64,000 bases of DNA from Citrobacter arsenatis (GCF_004353845.1 NZ_CP037864.1:1364001-1428000), one strand, 5' to 3'; positions 8,582-18,481 are shown, counted from the stretch's first letter. Translations and numbers: made by a program. The notes: a model not told the origin generated them from the letters alone.

Positions 8582-9967
8582 ATGTTAAAAATCTTTAATA
8601 CACTGACGCGCCAAAAAGAGGAATTCAAACCTATTCATGCCGGGGAAGTCGGCATGTACGTGTGTGGTATTACCGTTTACGATCTCTGTCATATTGGTCA
8701 CGGACGTACCTTCGTTTCTTTCGACGTCGTCGCGCGCTATCTGCGCTTCCTCGGCTATAAGCTGAAGTATGTGCGCAACATTACCGATATCGACGACAAA
8801 ATTATCAAACGCGCGAACGAAAACGGCGAAAGCTTTGTCGCGCTGGTTGATCGTATGATCGCGGAAATGCATAGCGATTTTGACGCGCTGAATATTCTGC
8901 GCCCGGACCTGGAACCGCGCGCTACGCACCATATCGCTGAGATTATTGAAATCACTGAACAGCTGATTGCTAAAGGTCACGCTTACGTTGCTGATAACGG
9001 CGACGTGATGTTCGACGTACCAACTGACCCGAACTACGGTCAACTGTCACGTCAGGATCTGGATCAGCTGCAGGCAGGCGCACGCGTTGACGTGGTTGAT
9101 GTTAAACGCAACCCGATGGACTTCGTGCTGTGGAAAATGTCCAAAGAGGGCGAACCGAGCTGGCCGTCTCCGTGGGGCGCAGGCCGTCCGGGCTGGCACA
9201 TCGAATGTTCTGCAATGAACTGCAAACAGTTGGGTAATCATTTTGATATTCACGGCGGCGGTTCAGACCTGATGTTCCCGCACCATGAAAACGAAATCGC
9301 CCAGTCCACTTGTGCGCATGACGGTGAATACGTCAATTACTGGATGCACTCCGGGATGGTAATGGTTGACCGCGAGAAAATGTCCAAATCGCTGGGCAAC
9401 TTCTTCACCGTGCGCGACGTGCTGAAATACTACGATGCCGAAACCATTCGCTACTTCCTGATGTCGGGTCATTACCGTAGCCAGTTGAACTACAGCGAAG
9501 AGAACCTGAAGCAGGCGCGTTCTGCGCTGGAGCGTTTGTACACTGCGCTGCGCGGTACCGACAAATCCGTTGCCCCTGCGGGTGGCGAAGCCTTTGAAGC
9601 ACGCTTCATTGAAGCGATGGACGATGACTTTAACACGCCGGAAGCCTACTCCGTGCTGTTTGATATGGCGCGTGAGGTTAACCGTCTGAAGGGTGAAGAT
9701 GTGGCGGCGGCGAACGGCATGGCTGCGCATCTGCGTAAGCTCTCCAGCGTGCTGGGCCTGTTGGAACAGGATCCCGAAGCGTTCCTGCAAAGCGGCGCGC
9801 AGGCGGATGACGGTGAAGTTGCCGAAATTGAAGCGTTAATCCAACAGCGTCTGGACGCCCGTAAGGCGAAAGACTGGGCGGCAGCCGACGCCGCGCGTGA
9901 CCGTCTTAACGAGATGGGTATCGTGCTGGAAGACGGCCCGCAGGGCACCACCTGGCGTCGTAAGTAA
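8582..9967 (+). CDS. cysS: cysteinyl-tRNA synthetase
   Basis: Class I aminoacyl-tRNA synthetase charging tRNA-Cys, monomeric, 461 residues as in E. coli. The HIGH motif is at residues 37-40 (CHIGHGRT), the zinc ligand Cys28 lies just before it, and KMSKS appears in REKMSKSLGNF. The start at MLKIFN is chosen because it gives the family length; an in-frame ATG 51 bases upstream adds residues not in the family. Confidence 0.98.
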   Translation: MLKIFNTLTRQKEEFKPIHAGEVGMYVCGITVYDLCHIGHGRTFVSFDVVARYLRFLGYKLKYVRNITDIDDKIIKRANENGESFVALVDRMIAEMHSDFDALNILRPDLEPRATHHIAEIIEITEQLIAKGHAYVADNGDVMFDVPTDPNYGQLSRQDLDQLQAGARVDVVDVKRNPMDFVLWKMSKEGEPSWPSPWGAGRPGWHIECSAMNCKQLGNHFDIHGGGSDLMFPHHENEIAQSTCAHDGEYVNYWMHSGMVMVDREKMSKSLGNFFTVRDVLKYYDAETIRYFLMSGHYRSQLNYSEENLKQARSALERLYTALRGTDKSVAPAGGEAFEARFIEAMDDDFNTPEAYSVLFDMAREVNRLKGEDVAAANGMAAHLRKLSSVLGLLEQDPEAFLQSGAQADDGEVAEIEALIQQRLDARKAKDWAAADAARDRLNEMGIVLEDGPQGTTWRRK

Positions 9968-9975
9968 CTCTCTAT

Positions 9976-10058
9976 TGCCGGATGGCGGCTAACGCCTTAT
10001 CCGGCCTACGATGGGATGATCGGTAGGCCGGATAAGACGCAGCGCGTCGCATCCGGCA
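9976..10058. repeat. REP/BIME element
   Basis: Two inverted REP units face each other after cysS: tgccggatggcggctaacgc with ttatccggcctac, then gtaggccggataag with cgcatccggca, separated by about 13 bases. These match the palindromic units common between convergent enterobacterial genes (cysS and ybcI converge here). Confidence 0.9.
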
Positions 10059-10060
10059 GA

Positions 10061-10585
10061 TTAATATTTCCGATACCACCACAGCACACCCATCATTACT
10101 ATTCCCGGCAGCCATACCCACATCAACTCCGACATTATCACCTGGTGCCCGTACGGCGTGGCGTAGCGTGACAGCGCGAACGGCGCGACTTTAATCACCT
10201 GCCACGGCGCGAAAAAGCGTTCATCCGACCATGGCCACAGCCAGCCGACGCCTTTGCCGCCGGTGGTGACCGAATCCAGCAGACTGTGCGACAGCAGTGA
10301 AACCGTCAGGAATAGCCAGCAGCGAATCAATCCGGCTTTAAACCATTGTCGGCCAATCAATACGCAAAGCAGCGGCACGACAAAAGCAAACAGCAGTGAG
10401 TGGGTAAAACCACGGTGACCAAACACGTTGCCGTAGGCGACGCCAAATTTAAAAGACAGTACGTCGGCGTCCGGCAGCATAGCCAGAATGACGCCAGTAA
10501 ACAGTAATCGCGGGGGGATGACTTTAAGTCCGAGACCTAACCCTAAACAGAGTGGAACGGCCGCGTGGGTAACGATTGTTGGCAT
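10061..10585 (-). CDS. ybcI: YbcI-family inner-membrane protein
   Basis: A 174-residue protein of the YdjM/YbcI (DUF457, LexA-related name only) group of predicted membrane-bound metal-dependent hydrolases. It opens with MPTIVTHAAVPLCLGL, which contains the conserved THA start, and has further histidines in FGHRGFTHSLLFAF and SHSLLDS. Four or so hydrophobic segments are seen. Position between cysS and ybcJ is as in E. coli. The substrate is not known. Confidence 0.9.
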   Translation of the reverse strand: MPTIVTHAAVPLCLGLGLGLKVIPPRLLFTGVILAMLPDADVLSFKFGVAYGNVFGHRGFTHSLLFAFVVPLLCVLIGRQWFKAGLIRCWLFLTVSLLSHSLLDSVTTGGKGVGWLWPWSDERFFAPWQVIKVAPFALSRYATPYGHQVIMSELMWVWLPGIVMMGVLWWYRKY

Positions 10586-10672
10586 GATGATCGCTTCGAG
10601 TGAAAAAACGACATGCTAATCGTTTACTGTGAAGTAGGGATGAAGTCATTATCTGAAAACGAGAGAGGAAGT

Positions 10673-10700
10673 GGCCGGACAGGGATTGACCTTATCCGGC
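10673..10700 (-). repeat. single REP-like hairpin
   Basis: The arms gccgga and tccggc lie eight bases past the ybcJ stop; on the - strand it reads as a partial REP (gccggataagg). It may stabilise or end the folD-ybcJ transcript. Confidence 0.6.
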
Positions 10701-10707
10701 ACCGGGA

Positions 10708-10920
10708 TCACGCTACGACGTTAATGCTGTGGCCTTCAAAGCTGACGGTCTGACCGGCAACGATTTTGCAGCGTTTACGCGTTTCAACAGCGCCATCGAC
10801 CTTCACTAACCCTTCGCCAATAGCAATTTTTGCCTGGGCGCCGCTTTCGCTCCAGCCTTCCAGCTTCAGCAAATCGCAGAGTTCAACGTGTGGGTGTTTA
10901 CCCAGTGAAAATGTGGCCAT
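10708..10920 (-). CDS. ybcJ: S4-like RNA-binding protein YbcJ
   Basis: A 70-residue protein with an S4-like RNA-binding fold: KLEGWSESGAQAKIAIGEG is the typical alpha-L segment and VKVDGAVETRKRCKI the following hairpin. It starts one base after the folD stop, so it is translated from the folD transcript. RNA target unknown. Confidence 0.95.
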   Translation of the reverse strand: MATFSLGKHPHVELCDLLKLEGWSESGAQAKIAIGEGLVKVDGAVETRKRCKIVAGQTVSFEGHSINVVA

Positions 10921-10921
10921 C

Positions 10922-11788
10922 TTAAACGTCCTTTACATCATGATATTCAACACACGCTTGCAGCGTGTTTTCGATAAGTGTGGCGACTGTCATTGGGCCT
11001 ACGCCGCCGGGAACCGGCGTGATGTATGACGCGCGTGCGGCAGCATCTTCAAAGACCACATCGCCAACAACCTTACCATTCTCCAGACGGTTGATGCCGA
11101 CATCAATCACAATCGCACCTTCTTTGATCCACTCACCGGGAATAAAGCCAGGTTTGCCGACGGCAACAATCAGCAGGTCAGCATGCTCTACGTGGCGACG
11201 CAGATCCTTGGTGAATCGGTGGGTGACGGTGGTGGTGCAGCCCGCCAGCAGCAGCTCCATACTCATCGGGCGACCGACAATATTCGACGCGCCAATGACA
11301 ACGGCATTCAGACCGTAGGTGTCGATGTTGTAACGCTCAAGCAGGGTTACGATGCCGCGTGGGGTACACGGACGCAGGCGCGGCGCACGCTGGCACAGGC
11401 GACCGACGTTATACGGGTGGAAACCGTCAACGTCTTTATCTGGCGCAATACGTTCCAGCACTTTTACGTTGTCGATACCCGCAGGTAACGGCAGCTGAAC
11501 CAGGATACCGTCGATGGTGGTATCTGCATTGAGCGTATCGATCAGCTCAAGAAGCTCCGCCTCGCTGGTGGTTTCAGGCAGGTCATAGGAGCGGGAGACA
11601 AACCCCACTTCGTCACAGGCTTTGCGTTTACTCGCAACATAAATCTGCGAAGCCGGGTTGCTACCTACCAGCACAACAGCCAGGCCTGGGGCGCGTAATC
11701 CAGCCGCTAAACGCGCCTGAACTTTTTGAGCAACCTCAGAGCGCACCTGCTGCGCAATCGTTTTACCGTCAATAATCTTTGCTGCCAT
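10922..11788 (-). CDS. folD: methylenetetrahydrofolate dehydrogenase/cyclohydrolase
   Basis: Bifunctional cytosolic enzyme that interconverts methylene-, methenyl- and 10-formyl-tetrahydrofolate using NADP. The 288 residues equal the E. coli length. Seen: the catalytic lysine region YVASKRKAC, the folate loop QLPLP, the nucleotide-binding GASNIVGRPM and the C-terminal PGGVGPMTVATL signature. It is divergent from the fim operon. Confidence 0.98.
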   Translation of the reverse strand: MAAKIIDGKTIAQQVRSEVAQKVQARLAAGLRAPGLAVVLVGSNPASQIYVASKRKACDEVGFVSRSYDLPETTSEAELLELIDTLNADTTIDGILVQLPLPAGIDNVKVLERIAPDKDVDGFHPYNVGRLCQRAPRLRPCTPRGIVTLLERYNIDTYGLNAVVIGASNIVGRPMSMELLLAGCTTTVTHRFTKDLRRHVEHADLLIVAVGKPGFIPGEWIKEGAIVIDVGINRLENGKVVGDVVFEDAAARASYITPVPGGVGPMTVATLIENTLQACVEYHDVKDV

Positions 11789-12362
11789 CAGAGAGAAGAT
11801 TCCGTCTGTTACGTTAAACCGAAGGGGATGCTGCTATTTTGTCAGAAGCGGGGCGTGCTGTCAGTTTTCGTTTGCGTTTTTACGTGCGATAGGGAGCGTC
11901 GTACTCTGCAAATGGGGGGAGTGCAGAGGCTGAAACCGTATGAATAATTAATGAGCGTGCGAATTAAAATTAACGTGAATGAAACAACTCATCACCCTGG
12001 TGTTTTCAGGGGGAATGCACCGTAAACCAGTCTGTTACAGTTATTATGGGGGATTTTACCTCATTTTTACCCAGATTTTTCCTGGGTCCCATTAAGAATT
12101 AGCCAGGGCTATTAAAAGGATTTGCAGGTATTTTTCATTAATTGAAATGTTTAATTTATCGCTGTGACGAATAGTCATATTCGCGAAGATAAATTAGTGA
12201 ATCAAATACTCAGGAGAGTTGGGGTAAACGGTTAGCTAATTCTCTTGCGATATATATCTTTACAGGATGCAGAGATAATTAGCCAGACATTTAATGTCGA
12301 TAATGATTCAAACGGATCCCGCAGGATGCCGGAGCCGGATGTGTGTAATTCAAGGGAAATCC
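11789..12362. promoter_or_regulatory. folD-fimA intergenic control region
   Basis: About 570 bases with no convincing gene. It becomes AT-rich towards fimA and must contain the folD promoter and the fimA promoter, where FimZ is known to act in Salmonella. A small hairpin (ccctg at 11995-11999 with caggg at 12007-12011) is seen. No invertible-element repeats like those of E. coli fimS are evident, in line with regulation by FimZ/FimY/FimW rather than by a FimB/FimE switch. Confidence 0.5.
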
Positions 12363-12917
12363 ATGAAACGTAAATTAATGACCTCTTCTGTTATTGCCAG
12401 CCTGATGTTAGTTGCGGGTGCTGCAGTTGCAGCCGATCCGGTAAGCGTCAGCGGCGGTACTGTGCATTTTGAAGGTGAACTGGTCAATGCAGCCTGTGCC
12501 GTCAGTACTCAGTCATCCGATCAGGTTGTCACCTTAGGCCAGTATCGTACCGCCAGTTTTGCCGCAGTGGGTGATACTACGGCACAAATCCCGTTCTCTA
12601 TCGTACTGAACGACTGTGATCCGAAAGTTGCCGCAACCGCAGCCGTTGCTTTCTCTGGTCAGTCCGATATTACCAACAACAACCTGTTGGCCGTTACTTC
12701 CGCAGACAACGGTACCACTGCCAGCGGTGTTGGGATTGAAATTCTGGACAATACGTCCACCGCGCTGAAGCCGGATGGCGTTACTTTCTCTACCGCTCAG
12801 GCGCTGGTAGAAGGGACCAACACCCTGCGTTTCTCTGCGCGTTACAAAGCCACTGCCGCAAGCGCTACGCCGGGTCAGGCAAACGCCGACGCGACGTTCA
12901 TCATGAAGTACGAATAA
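12363..12917 (+). CDS. fimA: type 1 major fimbrial subunit FimA
   Basis: Chaperone-usher pilin forming the fimbrial shaft. The 184 residues comprise a signal peptide (MKRKLMTSSVIASLMLVAGA, cleaved after AVAA), the donor-strand groove with a cysteine pair (NAACAVST and LNDCDPK), and the pilin C-terminal tyrosine (ATFIMKYE). It resembles Salmonella FimA closely. The ATG at 12363 follows aaggga; the upstream in-frame ATG would add residues before the signal peptide. First gene of fimAICDHF. Confidence 0.96.
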   Translation: MKRKLMTSSVIASLMLVAGAAVAADPVSVSGGTVHFEGELVNAACAVSTQSSDQVVTLGQYRTASFAAVGDTTAQIPFSIVLNDCDPKVAATAAVAFSGQSDITNNNLLAVTSADNGTTASGVGIEILDNTSTALKPDGVTFSTAQALVEGTNTLRFSARYKATAASATPGQANADATFIMKYE

Positions 12918-12985
12918 GCCGTTTTGATTTGCGCAAGGATGAAGTTCGCCTCATTGGATGAGGCACTATCCGGAGATGATGAAGG

Positions 12986-13528
12986 ATGCGGCAGATGATA
13001 GGGAAAGGCGTGGCGCTGGCGGGAATGCTTGGCGTAATGCCCGTGTTTGCACATACGGTAATACTGGAAAGTGGCCAGCTACACTTACGGGGGCAGCTCG
13101 TCAACGGCGCCTGTACGGTCGCCACTGACAGTCAGAATATGCGCGTGCAAATGGGGCAGTATCGCACCAATGCGTTCTCCGGGACGGGAAGCTTTGCCTC
13201 TACCAGTGTACCGTTTTCACTGCGCTTAACCTCGTGTAGCTCTGATGTTTATGACCATGTAGGGATTGCGTTTGCGGGCGTGACGCCAGCGGAAGATCCG
13301 CAGGTTTTCCTTGCCAGCGGCGATGCGTCTGCGGCTTCGGGGATTGGTCTGGCGTTATTTGACGAGCGCCAACGGCAAATTATTCCCAATGCGCTGCCGC
13401 TTCATTATGCGCCGATTATAACGCAAGAGATGACCTTTCATTTCACTGCTCGTTATCGGGCTGTCTCGGAAAATATAACGCCGGGAATGCTTCGTTCAGA
13501 CGTGTGGTTTACGTTGGTTTATCCCTGA
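12986..13528 (+). CDS. fimI: fimbrial minor subunit FimI
   Basis: A 180-residue FimA-like pilin with a signal peptide (cleaved after FAH/FAHT) and the cysteine pair NGACTVAT / LTSCSSD. It lies between fimA and the chaperone gene as in Salmonella fim; related FimI proteins are thought to act in pilus anchoring or termination. The start could also be the ATG three codons downstream. Confidence 0.92.
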   Translation: MRQMIGKGVALAGMLGVMPVFAHTVILESGQLHLRGQLVNGACTVATDSQNMRVQMGQYRTNAFSGTGSFASTSVPFSLRLTSCSSDVYDHVGIAFAGVTPAEDPQVFLASGDASAASGIGLALFDERQRQIIPNALPLHYAPIITQEMTFHFTARYRAVSENITPGMLRSDVWFTLVYP

Positions 13529-13569
13529 TTTATTTCCCAACGATAATCACATCAAAGGTATTTTTAGCT

Positions 13570-14262
13570 ATGTTTAATTATCTAAAATCAGGTTTTATCC
13601 TTTTACTGGCCTTATTTTCTGCTGCCAGTGTTCAGGCTGCCGGTGGGATTGCATTAGGTGCCACTCGTGTTATTTATCCAGCCGATGCTAAACAAACGTC
13701 CCTGTCTATTAGCAATAGCGATACTAAAGAACGTTTCCTGGTAAATTCATGGATCGAAAATAGCACAGGCGTTAAAGAAAAATCATTTGTGGTTACGCCT
13801 CCGCTGTTTGTCAGTGAGCCCAAAACCGAAAACACGCTACGTATCATCTATGCCGGTGAACCCCTGCCCAAAGACCGTGAATCGCTGTTCTGGATGAACG
13901 TGAAGGCCATTCCGTCAGTCAATAAAAACAGCCTTGAGGGCAAAAACGTTCTGCAACTGGCGATTCTGTCACGCATCAAGCTATTCGTTCGACCCAATAA
14001 TCTGCCGCAAATTCCGGAAGATGCGCCAGGGATGTTGACGTTTTCCCGTTCCGGCAACCACCTGAAAATCAACAATCCGTCAGCGTATTACGTCACGTTG
14101 GTCAATCTCAATGTGGGGAAGACGAAGGTCGATAACGTGATGGTCGCGCCAAAAAGCGATGCGCAGGTTCTGCTGCCAACGGGCGTTCAGGGCAACGTTA
14201 CATTCCAGACGGTCAATGATTATGGCGCGGTGACTCCGGCCAAAACGGTTAGCGTGCGTTGA
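13570..14262 (+). CDS. fimC: periplasmic fimbrial chaperone FimC
   Basis: PapD-like chaperone of 230 residues that donates a strand to pilins and delivers them to the usher. Signal peptide MFNYLKSGFILLLALFSAAS ending at VQA, then GGIALGATRVIYPADAK, the family's N-terminal strand with the conserved arginine. FWMNVKAIPS is the classic chaperone signature. The ATG at 13570 is preferred over 13504 because it begins a clean signal peptide and has aaagg upstream. Confidence 0.95.
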   Translation: MFNYLKSGFILLLALFSAASVQAAGGIALGATRVIYPADAKQTSLSISNSDTKERFLVNSWIENSTGVKEKSFVVTPPLFVSEPKTENTLRIIYAGEPLPKDRESLFWMNVKAIPSVNKNSLEGKNVLQLAILSRIKLFVRPNNLPQIPEDAPGMLTFSRSGNHLKINNPSAYYVTLVNLNVGKTKVDNVMVAPKSDAQVLLPTGVQGNVTFQTVNDYGAVTPAKTVSVR

Positions 14263-14269
14263 GATAACG

Positions 14270-16891
14270 ATGAATAAGACAACGTATTTTCCTGACCTGT
14301 TACCGGGGGTTACGCCACCGCTGGCGGGGGTGGCGTTGTCCACGCTGGCGGCGCTCTTTCCCTCTTTAAGCCATGGGGAAAGCTATTTTAATCCGGCTTT
14401 TTTATCTGCGGATACGGCAACCGTGGCGGATTTATCTCGTTTTGAAAAAGGTAATCACCAGCCTGAAGGCGTGTACCGCGTGGATATCTGGCGCAACGAT
14501 GAGTTTGTCGCCACTCAAGATATTCGCTTTGCCACCAGTGCGGGAAAAGCCGGAGAGAATTCCGGCGGGCTGATGCCATGCTTTGGACTCGACTGGGTGA
14601 AGCGTCTTGGCGTTAATGTCGCCGCATTTCCTGCGCTCAGTAAAGATCCGAACAATACCTGTATCAATCTGCCTGAAGCGATTCCAGGCAGCGAAATCGC
14701 GTTTGATTTTTCTACCCTGCGCCTCAACGTTAGCCTGCCACAGGCGTCGATGCTGAACAGCGCACGCGGCTATATTCCGCCGGAAGAGTGGGATGAAGGG
14801 ATCCCGGCTGCGCTGGTGAACTACAGCTTTACCGGCAGCCGCGGCAGTGACACTGACAGCTATTTCCTGAGTATGCTCAGTGGTCTGAACTATGGCCCCT
14901 GGCGGCTGAGAAACAACGGCGCATGGAGCTATTCCAAGGGCGATGGATACCACTCACAAAGCTGGAAAAACATCGGTACATGGCTTCAGCGCGCGATTAT
15001 CCCGCTGAAGGGCGAACTGGTGATGGGTGACAGCAACACCGGAAACGACGTTTTTGACAGCGTCGGGTTTCGTGGTGCGCGGCTCTATTCCTCAGACAGT
15101 ATGTATCCCGATAGCTTACAGGGCTATGCGCCTACTGTTCGTGGCATTGCGCGTACCGCAGCGAAACTGACCATTCGTCAGAATGGCTATGTGATTTATC
15201 AAAGCTATGTTTCACCCGGTGCTTTTTCGATAACCGATCTCAACCCGACGTCATCCAGCGGTGACCTTGAGGTTACGGTGGATGAGAAAGACGGCAGCCA
15301 GCAACGCTATACGGTGCCGTACTCTACGGTGCCCTTATTACAGCGAGAAGGGCGTTTTAAATATGACGTGGTCGCTGGGGATTTTCGCAGCGGCAACAGC
15401 CAGCAATCCTCACCGTTCTTTTTCCAGGGAACATTAATCGCTGGGTTACCAGAAGGCTACACCGCATACGGTGGTACGCAGTTAGCCTCACGCTATACGG
15501 CGGTGGTTTTAGGTACAGGCCGAAACCTGGGAGATTGGGGGGCGGTTTCTGTCGATCTAACCCATGCGCGCAGCCAACTGGCGGATGACAGTACGCACCA
15601 GGGGCAGTCTTTGCGTTTCTTGTATGCGAAATCGTTGAACAATTTTGGCACTAACTTCCAGCTGTTGGGATATCGCTACTCTACGCGTGGCTTCTATACC
15701 CTCGACGATGTCGCGTATCGCAGTATGGAAGGCTATGAGTACGAATACGACAGTGAGGGTAATCGCCACGATGTGCCCGATGTGAAGAGTTACCACAACC
15801 TGAGCTACAGCAAAAAGGGCCGTTTCCAGATAAACATTTCGCAGAATCTGGGGGATTACGGATCGCTGTATGTCTCGGGTAGTCAGCAAACGTACTGGAA
15901 TACGTCAGACACCAATACCTGGTATCAACTGGGCTATGCCAGCGGTTGGCAGGGGATTAGCTATTCACTCTCCTGGTCGTGGAATGAATCGGTTGGCATC
16001 TCCGACACCGACCGTATTCTGGCGTTCAATATGTCAGTGCCGTTCAGCCTGCTCAGCGGACGACGTTACTCACGAGATAACGCCCTCGATCGTACCTACG
16101 CCACCTTTAACGCCAACCGTAATAGCGACGGACAAAATAGCTGGCAGAGCGGGATCGGCGGTACATTGCTGGATGGACGCAACCTGAGCTATAGCGTGAA
16201 TCAGGGGCACAGCAGCACCAATGGCTACAGCGGAAACGCCAGCGCCAACTGGCAGGCGGCCTATGGCACGCTGGGCGTGGGATACAACTACGACCGCGAC
16301 CAGCATGACTATAACTGGCAGCTCTCCGGCGGCGTGATCGGGCATGCGGACGGCATTACGCTCAGTCAGCCTTTAGGTGATACCAACGTGCTGATTAAAG
16401 CGCCTGGCGCGCAGGGTGTACGGATAGAGAACCAAACCGGCGTTCAAACCGACTGGCGTGGATACGCGGTGATGCCGTATGCCACCGTCTATCGCTATAA
16501 CCGGGTCGCGCTAGACCCTAATTCCATGAACAACAATACCGATGTGGAGAATAACGTCAGCAGCGTAGTGCCAACGCAAGGTGCGCTGGTGCGAGCGGCG
16601 TTTGATACACGAATCGGTGTGCGGGCGCTGATTACCGCGATACATGCCGGTAAACCCGTGCCGTTTGGCTCCGTTGTGCGAGAAAACACCAGCGGCGTAA
16701 CCAGTATGGTGGGCGAAGACGGGCAAATTTATCTCAGCGGTCTGCCGCTAAAAGGCGAGTTGCTGATCCAGTGGGGGGAGGGCGCAAACGCGCGTTGCAT
16801 GGCGCGCTACGTCTTGCCTGAGGAGAGCCTGAAACAAGCGGTGACGCTCACAAACGTGACGTGCGAATCTCCGTCGGCACGACAGGAATAA
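14270..16891 (+). CDS. fimD: outer-membrane fimbrial usher FimD
   Basis: 873-residue usher forming the secretion pore and assembly platform for the fimbria. A long signal ends near residue 36 (SLSHG), followed by the mature start ESYFNPAFLS. The N-terminal domain, large beta-barrel with plug, and C-terminal domain with paired cysteines (GANARCMARY and NVTCES) are all present. It starts eight bases after the fimC stop and ends just before fimH. Confidence 0.97.
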   Translation: MNKTTYFPDLLPGVTPPLAGVALSTLAALFPSLSHGESYFNPAFLSADTATVADLSRFEKGNHQPEGVYRVDIWRNDEFVATQDIRFATSAGKAGENSGGLMPCFGLDWVKRLGVNVAAFPALSKDPNNTCINLPEAIPGSEIAFDFSTLRLNVSLPQASMLNSARGYIPPEEWDEGIPAALVNYSFTGSRGSDTDSYFLSMLSGLNYGPWRLRNNGAWSYSKGDGYHSQSWKNIGTWLQRAIIPLKGELVMGDSNTGNDVFDSVGFRGARLYSSDSMYPDSLQGYAPTVRGIARTAAKLTIRQNGYVIYQSYVSPGAFSITDLNPTSSSGDLEVTVDEKDGSQQRYTVPYSTVPLLQREGRFKYDVVAGDFRSGNSQQSSPFFFQGTLIAGLPEGYTAYGGTQLASRYTAVVLGTGRNLGDWGAVSVDLTHARSQLADDSTHQGQSLRFLYAKSLNNFGTNFQLLGYRYSTRGFYTLDDVAYRSMEGYEYEYDSEGNRHDVPDVKSYHNLSYSKKGRFQINISQNLGDYGSLYVSGSQQTYWNTSDTNTWYQLGYASGWQGISYSLSWSWNESVGISDTDRILAFNMSVPFSLLSGRRYSRDNALDRTYATFNANRNSDGQNSWQSGIGGTLLDGRNLSYSVNQGHSSTNGYSGNASANWQAAYGTLGVGYNYDRDQHDYNWQLSGGVIGHADGITLSQPLGDTNVLIKAPGAQGVRIENQTGVQTDWRGYAVMPYATVYRYNRVALDPNSMNNNTDVENNVSSVVPTQGALVRAAFDTRIGVRALITAIHAGKPVPFGSVVRENTSGVTSMVGEDGQIYLSGLPLKGELLIQWGEGANARCMARYVLPEESLKQAVTLTNVTCESPSARQE

Positions 16892-16895
16892 TACG

Positions 16896-17903
16896 ATGAA
16901 ACGACAAACGGGTTTGTTACTGGGAAGCGCTTTACTGCTGGTCGCCCATTCGTCCTGGGCAACGGTCTGCCAAAACTCGAATGGCACACCAACGGATGTT
17001 TTTTACGATCTGTCGAATGTCTTTAACAGCAGCAACAACCAGCCGGGACAGGTCGTGACGTTACCGGAAAAATCGGGCTGGGTTGGCGTTAATGCCACCT
17101 GTCCCGCCGGGACGACGGTGGATTACACCTATCGAAGCTATGTCACTGAACTTCCGGTTCAAAGTACTGAGGGTGGTTTTCAGTACCTGAAACTCAATGA
17201 CTACCTGCTGGGGGCCATGAGCATCACCGATAGTTACGCTGGGTTATTTTATCCCCCGCGTAATTATATCCGCATGGGGACTCACCCTAACGTGCCTAAG
17301 CAGCAACCTTTTGGCGTAATGGATTCAAAGCTGGTGTTTAAACTCAAAGTGATCCGCTCGTTTATTAACATGGTGCCGATCCCCCGGCAGACGATGTTCA
17401 GAGTCTATGTTACGACCAGTACCGGCGATGCGCTAAGCACGCCGGTTTACACCATCAGCTACAGCGGTAAGGTAGAGGTTCCACAAAACTGCGAGGTGAA
17501 CGCCGGGCAGATTGTTGAGTTTGATTTTGGTGATATTGGCGCATCGCTATTTAGCAAGGCGGGGGCGGGAAACCGGCCCGAAGGCGTTAATCCGCAGACC
17601 AAAACGGTGGCGATAAAGTGCACTAACGTCGCCGCACAAGCCTACTTAACCATGCGGGTAGAAGCGGAGAAAGCCTCTGGGCAAATGATGGTTTCAGACA
17701 ACCCGGATTTAGGGTTTATTGTCGCCGATACCAACGGCAGACCGCTGACGCCCAATAATCTGTCGAGCACTATTCCATTTCAACTGGACGACAACGCCGC
17801 GGCAAGCGTGGGTATTCGGACATGGCCGGTCAGCGTAACGGGCAATAAACCTACTGAAGGGCCTTTTACGGCTCGTGGCTATCTGCGAGTGGATTATGAC
17901 TAA
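16896..17903 (+). CDS. fimH: fimbrial tip adhesin FimH
   Basis: 335-residue two-domain tip adhesin. Signal peptide ends after SSWA; the N-terminal lectin domain (about residues 23-185) contains the paired cysteines VCQNSNG and NATCPAG; the C-terminal pilin domain begins around PQNCEVNAG and ends RGYLRVDYD. It resembles Salmonella FimH, which binds mannosylated glycoproteins, more than E. coli FimH; ligand fine-specificity cannot be read from sequence. Its stop overlaps the fimF start. Confidence 0.95.
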   Translation: MKRQTGLLLGSALLLVAHSSWATVCQNSNGTPTDVFYDLSNVFNSSNNQPGQVVTLPEKSGWVGVNATCPAGTTVDYTYRSYVTELPVQSTEGGFQYLKLNDYLLGAMSITDSYAGLFYPPRNYIRMGTHPNVPKQQPFGVMDSKLVFKLKVIRSFINMVPIPRQTMFRVYVTTSTGDALSTPVYTISYSGKVEVPQNCEVNAGQIVEFDFGDIGASLFSKAGAGNRPEGVNPQTKTVAIKCTNVAAQAYLTMRVEAEKASGQMMVSDNPDLGFIVADTNGRPLTPNNLSSTIPFQLDDNAAASVGIRTWPVSVTGNKPTEGPFTARGYLRVDYD

Positions 17904-18432
17904 CAAGAAAACGCCATTCGCAGGGGCGCTTCTGGCGATGGTGCCCCTGCTAACATTCAGTTCGTTGGGCCATGCCGCCTCGTCGCTGGGGGAAATCAAT
18001 ATTGAGCTGCGTGGCAACGTGGTGGACTTTACCTGCGCGGTCATTGCCAGCGACAGCAATAAGTCGGTGGAGCTAGGCACCTGGCCGACAAAGCAGCTTC
18101 AGAGCAGCGGAGATACTACCCAACCGGTCGCATTTACGCTGAAGCTGGAAGGCTGCCCGCCGGGATCCGCGTCGATAACGTTTTCCGGGACCCCGGCCCC
18201 TGGCACGACGTTGCTGGCGCTGGATGATGCAGTGCTGGCACAAAAGGTAGCGATCGAACTGCACGACAGCGACCGTACGCGATTGCCACTCGAGCAGGCC
18301 AGTCAGACCGTGGGGATTGATGAGAACGGCAACGCCACACTGACCTTTTTTGCCAACTATATTGCCCTGGCTGATGGGGTTCAGCCTGGGGTCGCAAAGG
18401 CTGATGCCACGTTCATGATTAACTATAACTAA
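17896..18432 (+). CDS. fimF: fimbrial adaptor subunit FimF
   Basis: 178-residue minor pilin, probably the adaptor joining FimH to the shaft. Signal peptide ends after GHAA; the cysteine pair is in DFTCAVIA and EGCPPG; it ends ATFMINYN as pilins do. The ATG at 17896 overlaps the last eight bases of fimH, which suggests translational coupling. Last structural gene. Confidence 0.93.
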   Translation: MTNKKTPFAGALLAMVPLLTFSSLGHAASSLGEINIELRGNVVDFTCAVIASDSNKSVELGTWPTKQLQSSGDTTQPVAFTLKLEGCPPGSASITFSGTPAPGTTLLALDDAVLAQKVAIELHDSDRTRLPLEQASQTVGIDENGNATLTFFANYIALADGVQPGVAKADATFMINYN

Positions 18433-18447
18433 TCAATACGCTGACAA

Positions 18448-18480
18448 AACACTCCCGAACGACATCTCGCCGGGAGTGTT
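18448..18480. terminator. bidirectional terminator between fimF and fimZ
   Basis: Perfect ten-base-pair stem (aacactcccg with cgggagtgtt) and 13-base loop between two convergent genes. On the - strand it is followed by TTTT, so it should end the fimZ transcript; it may also serve fimF. Confidence 0.85.
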
Positions 18481-18481
18481 A

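Noticed and set aside
9263..9790. Leftward open frame inside cysS
   Set aside because: Antisense shadow of a conserved synthetase gene.
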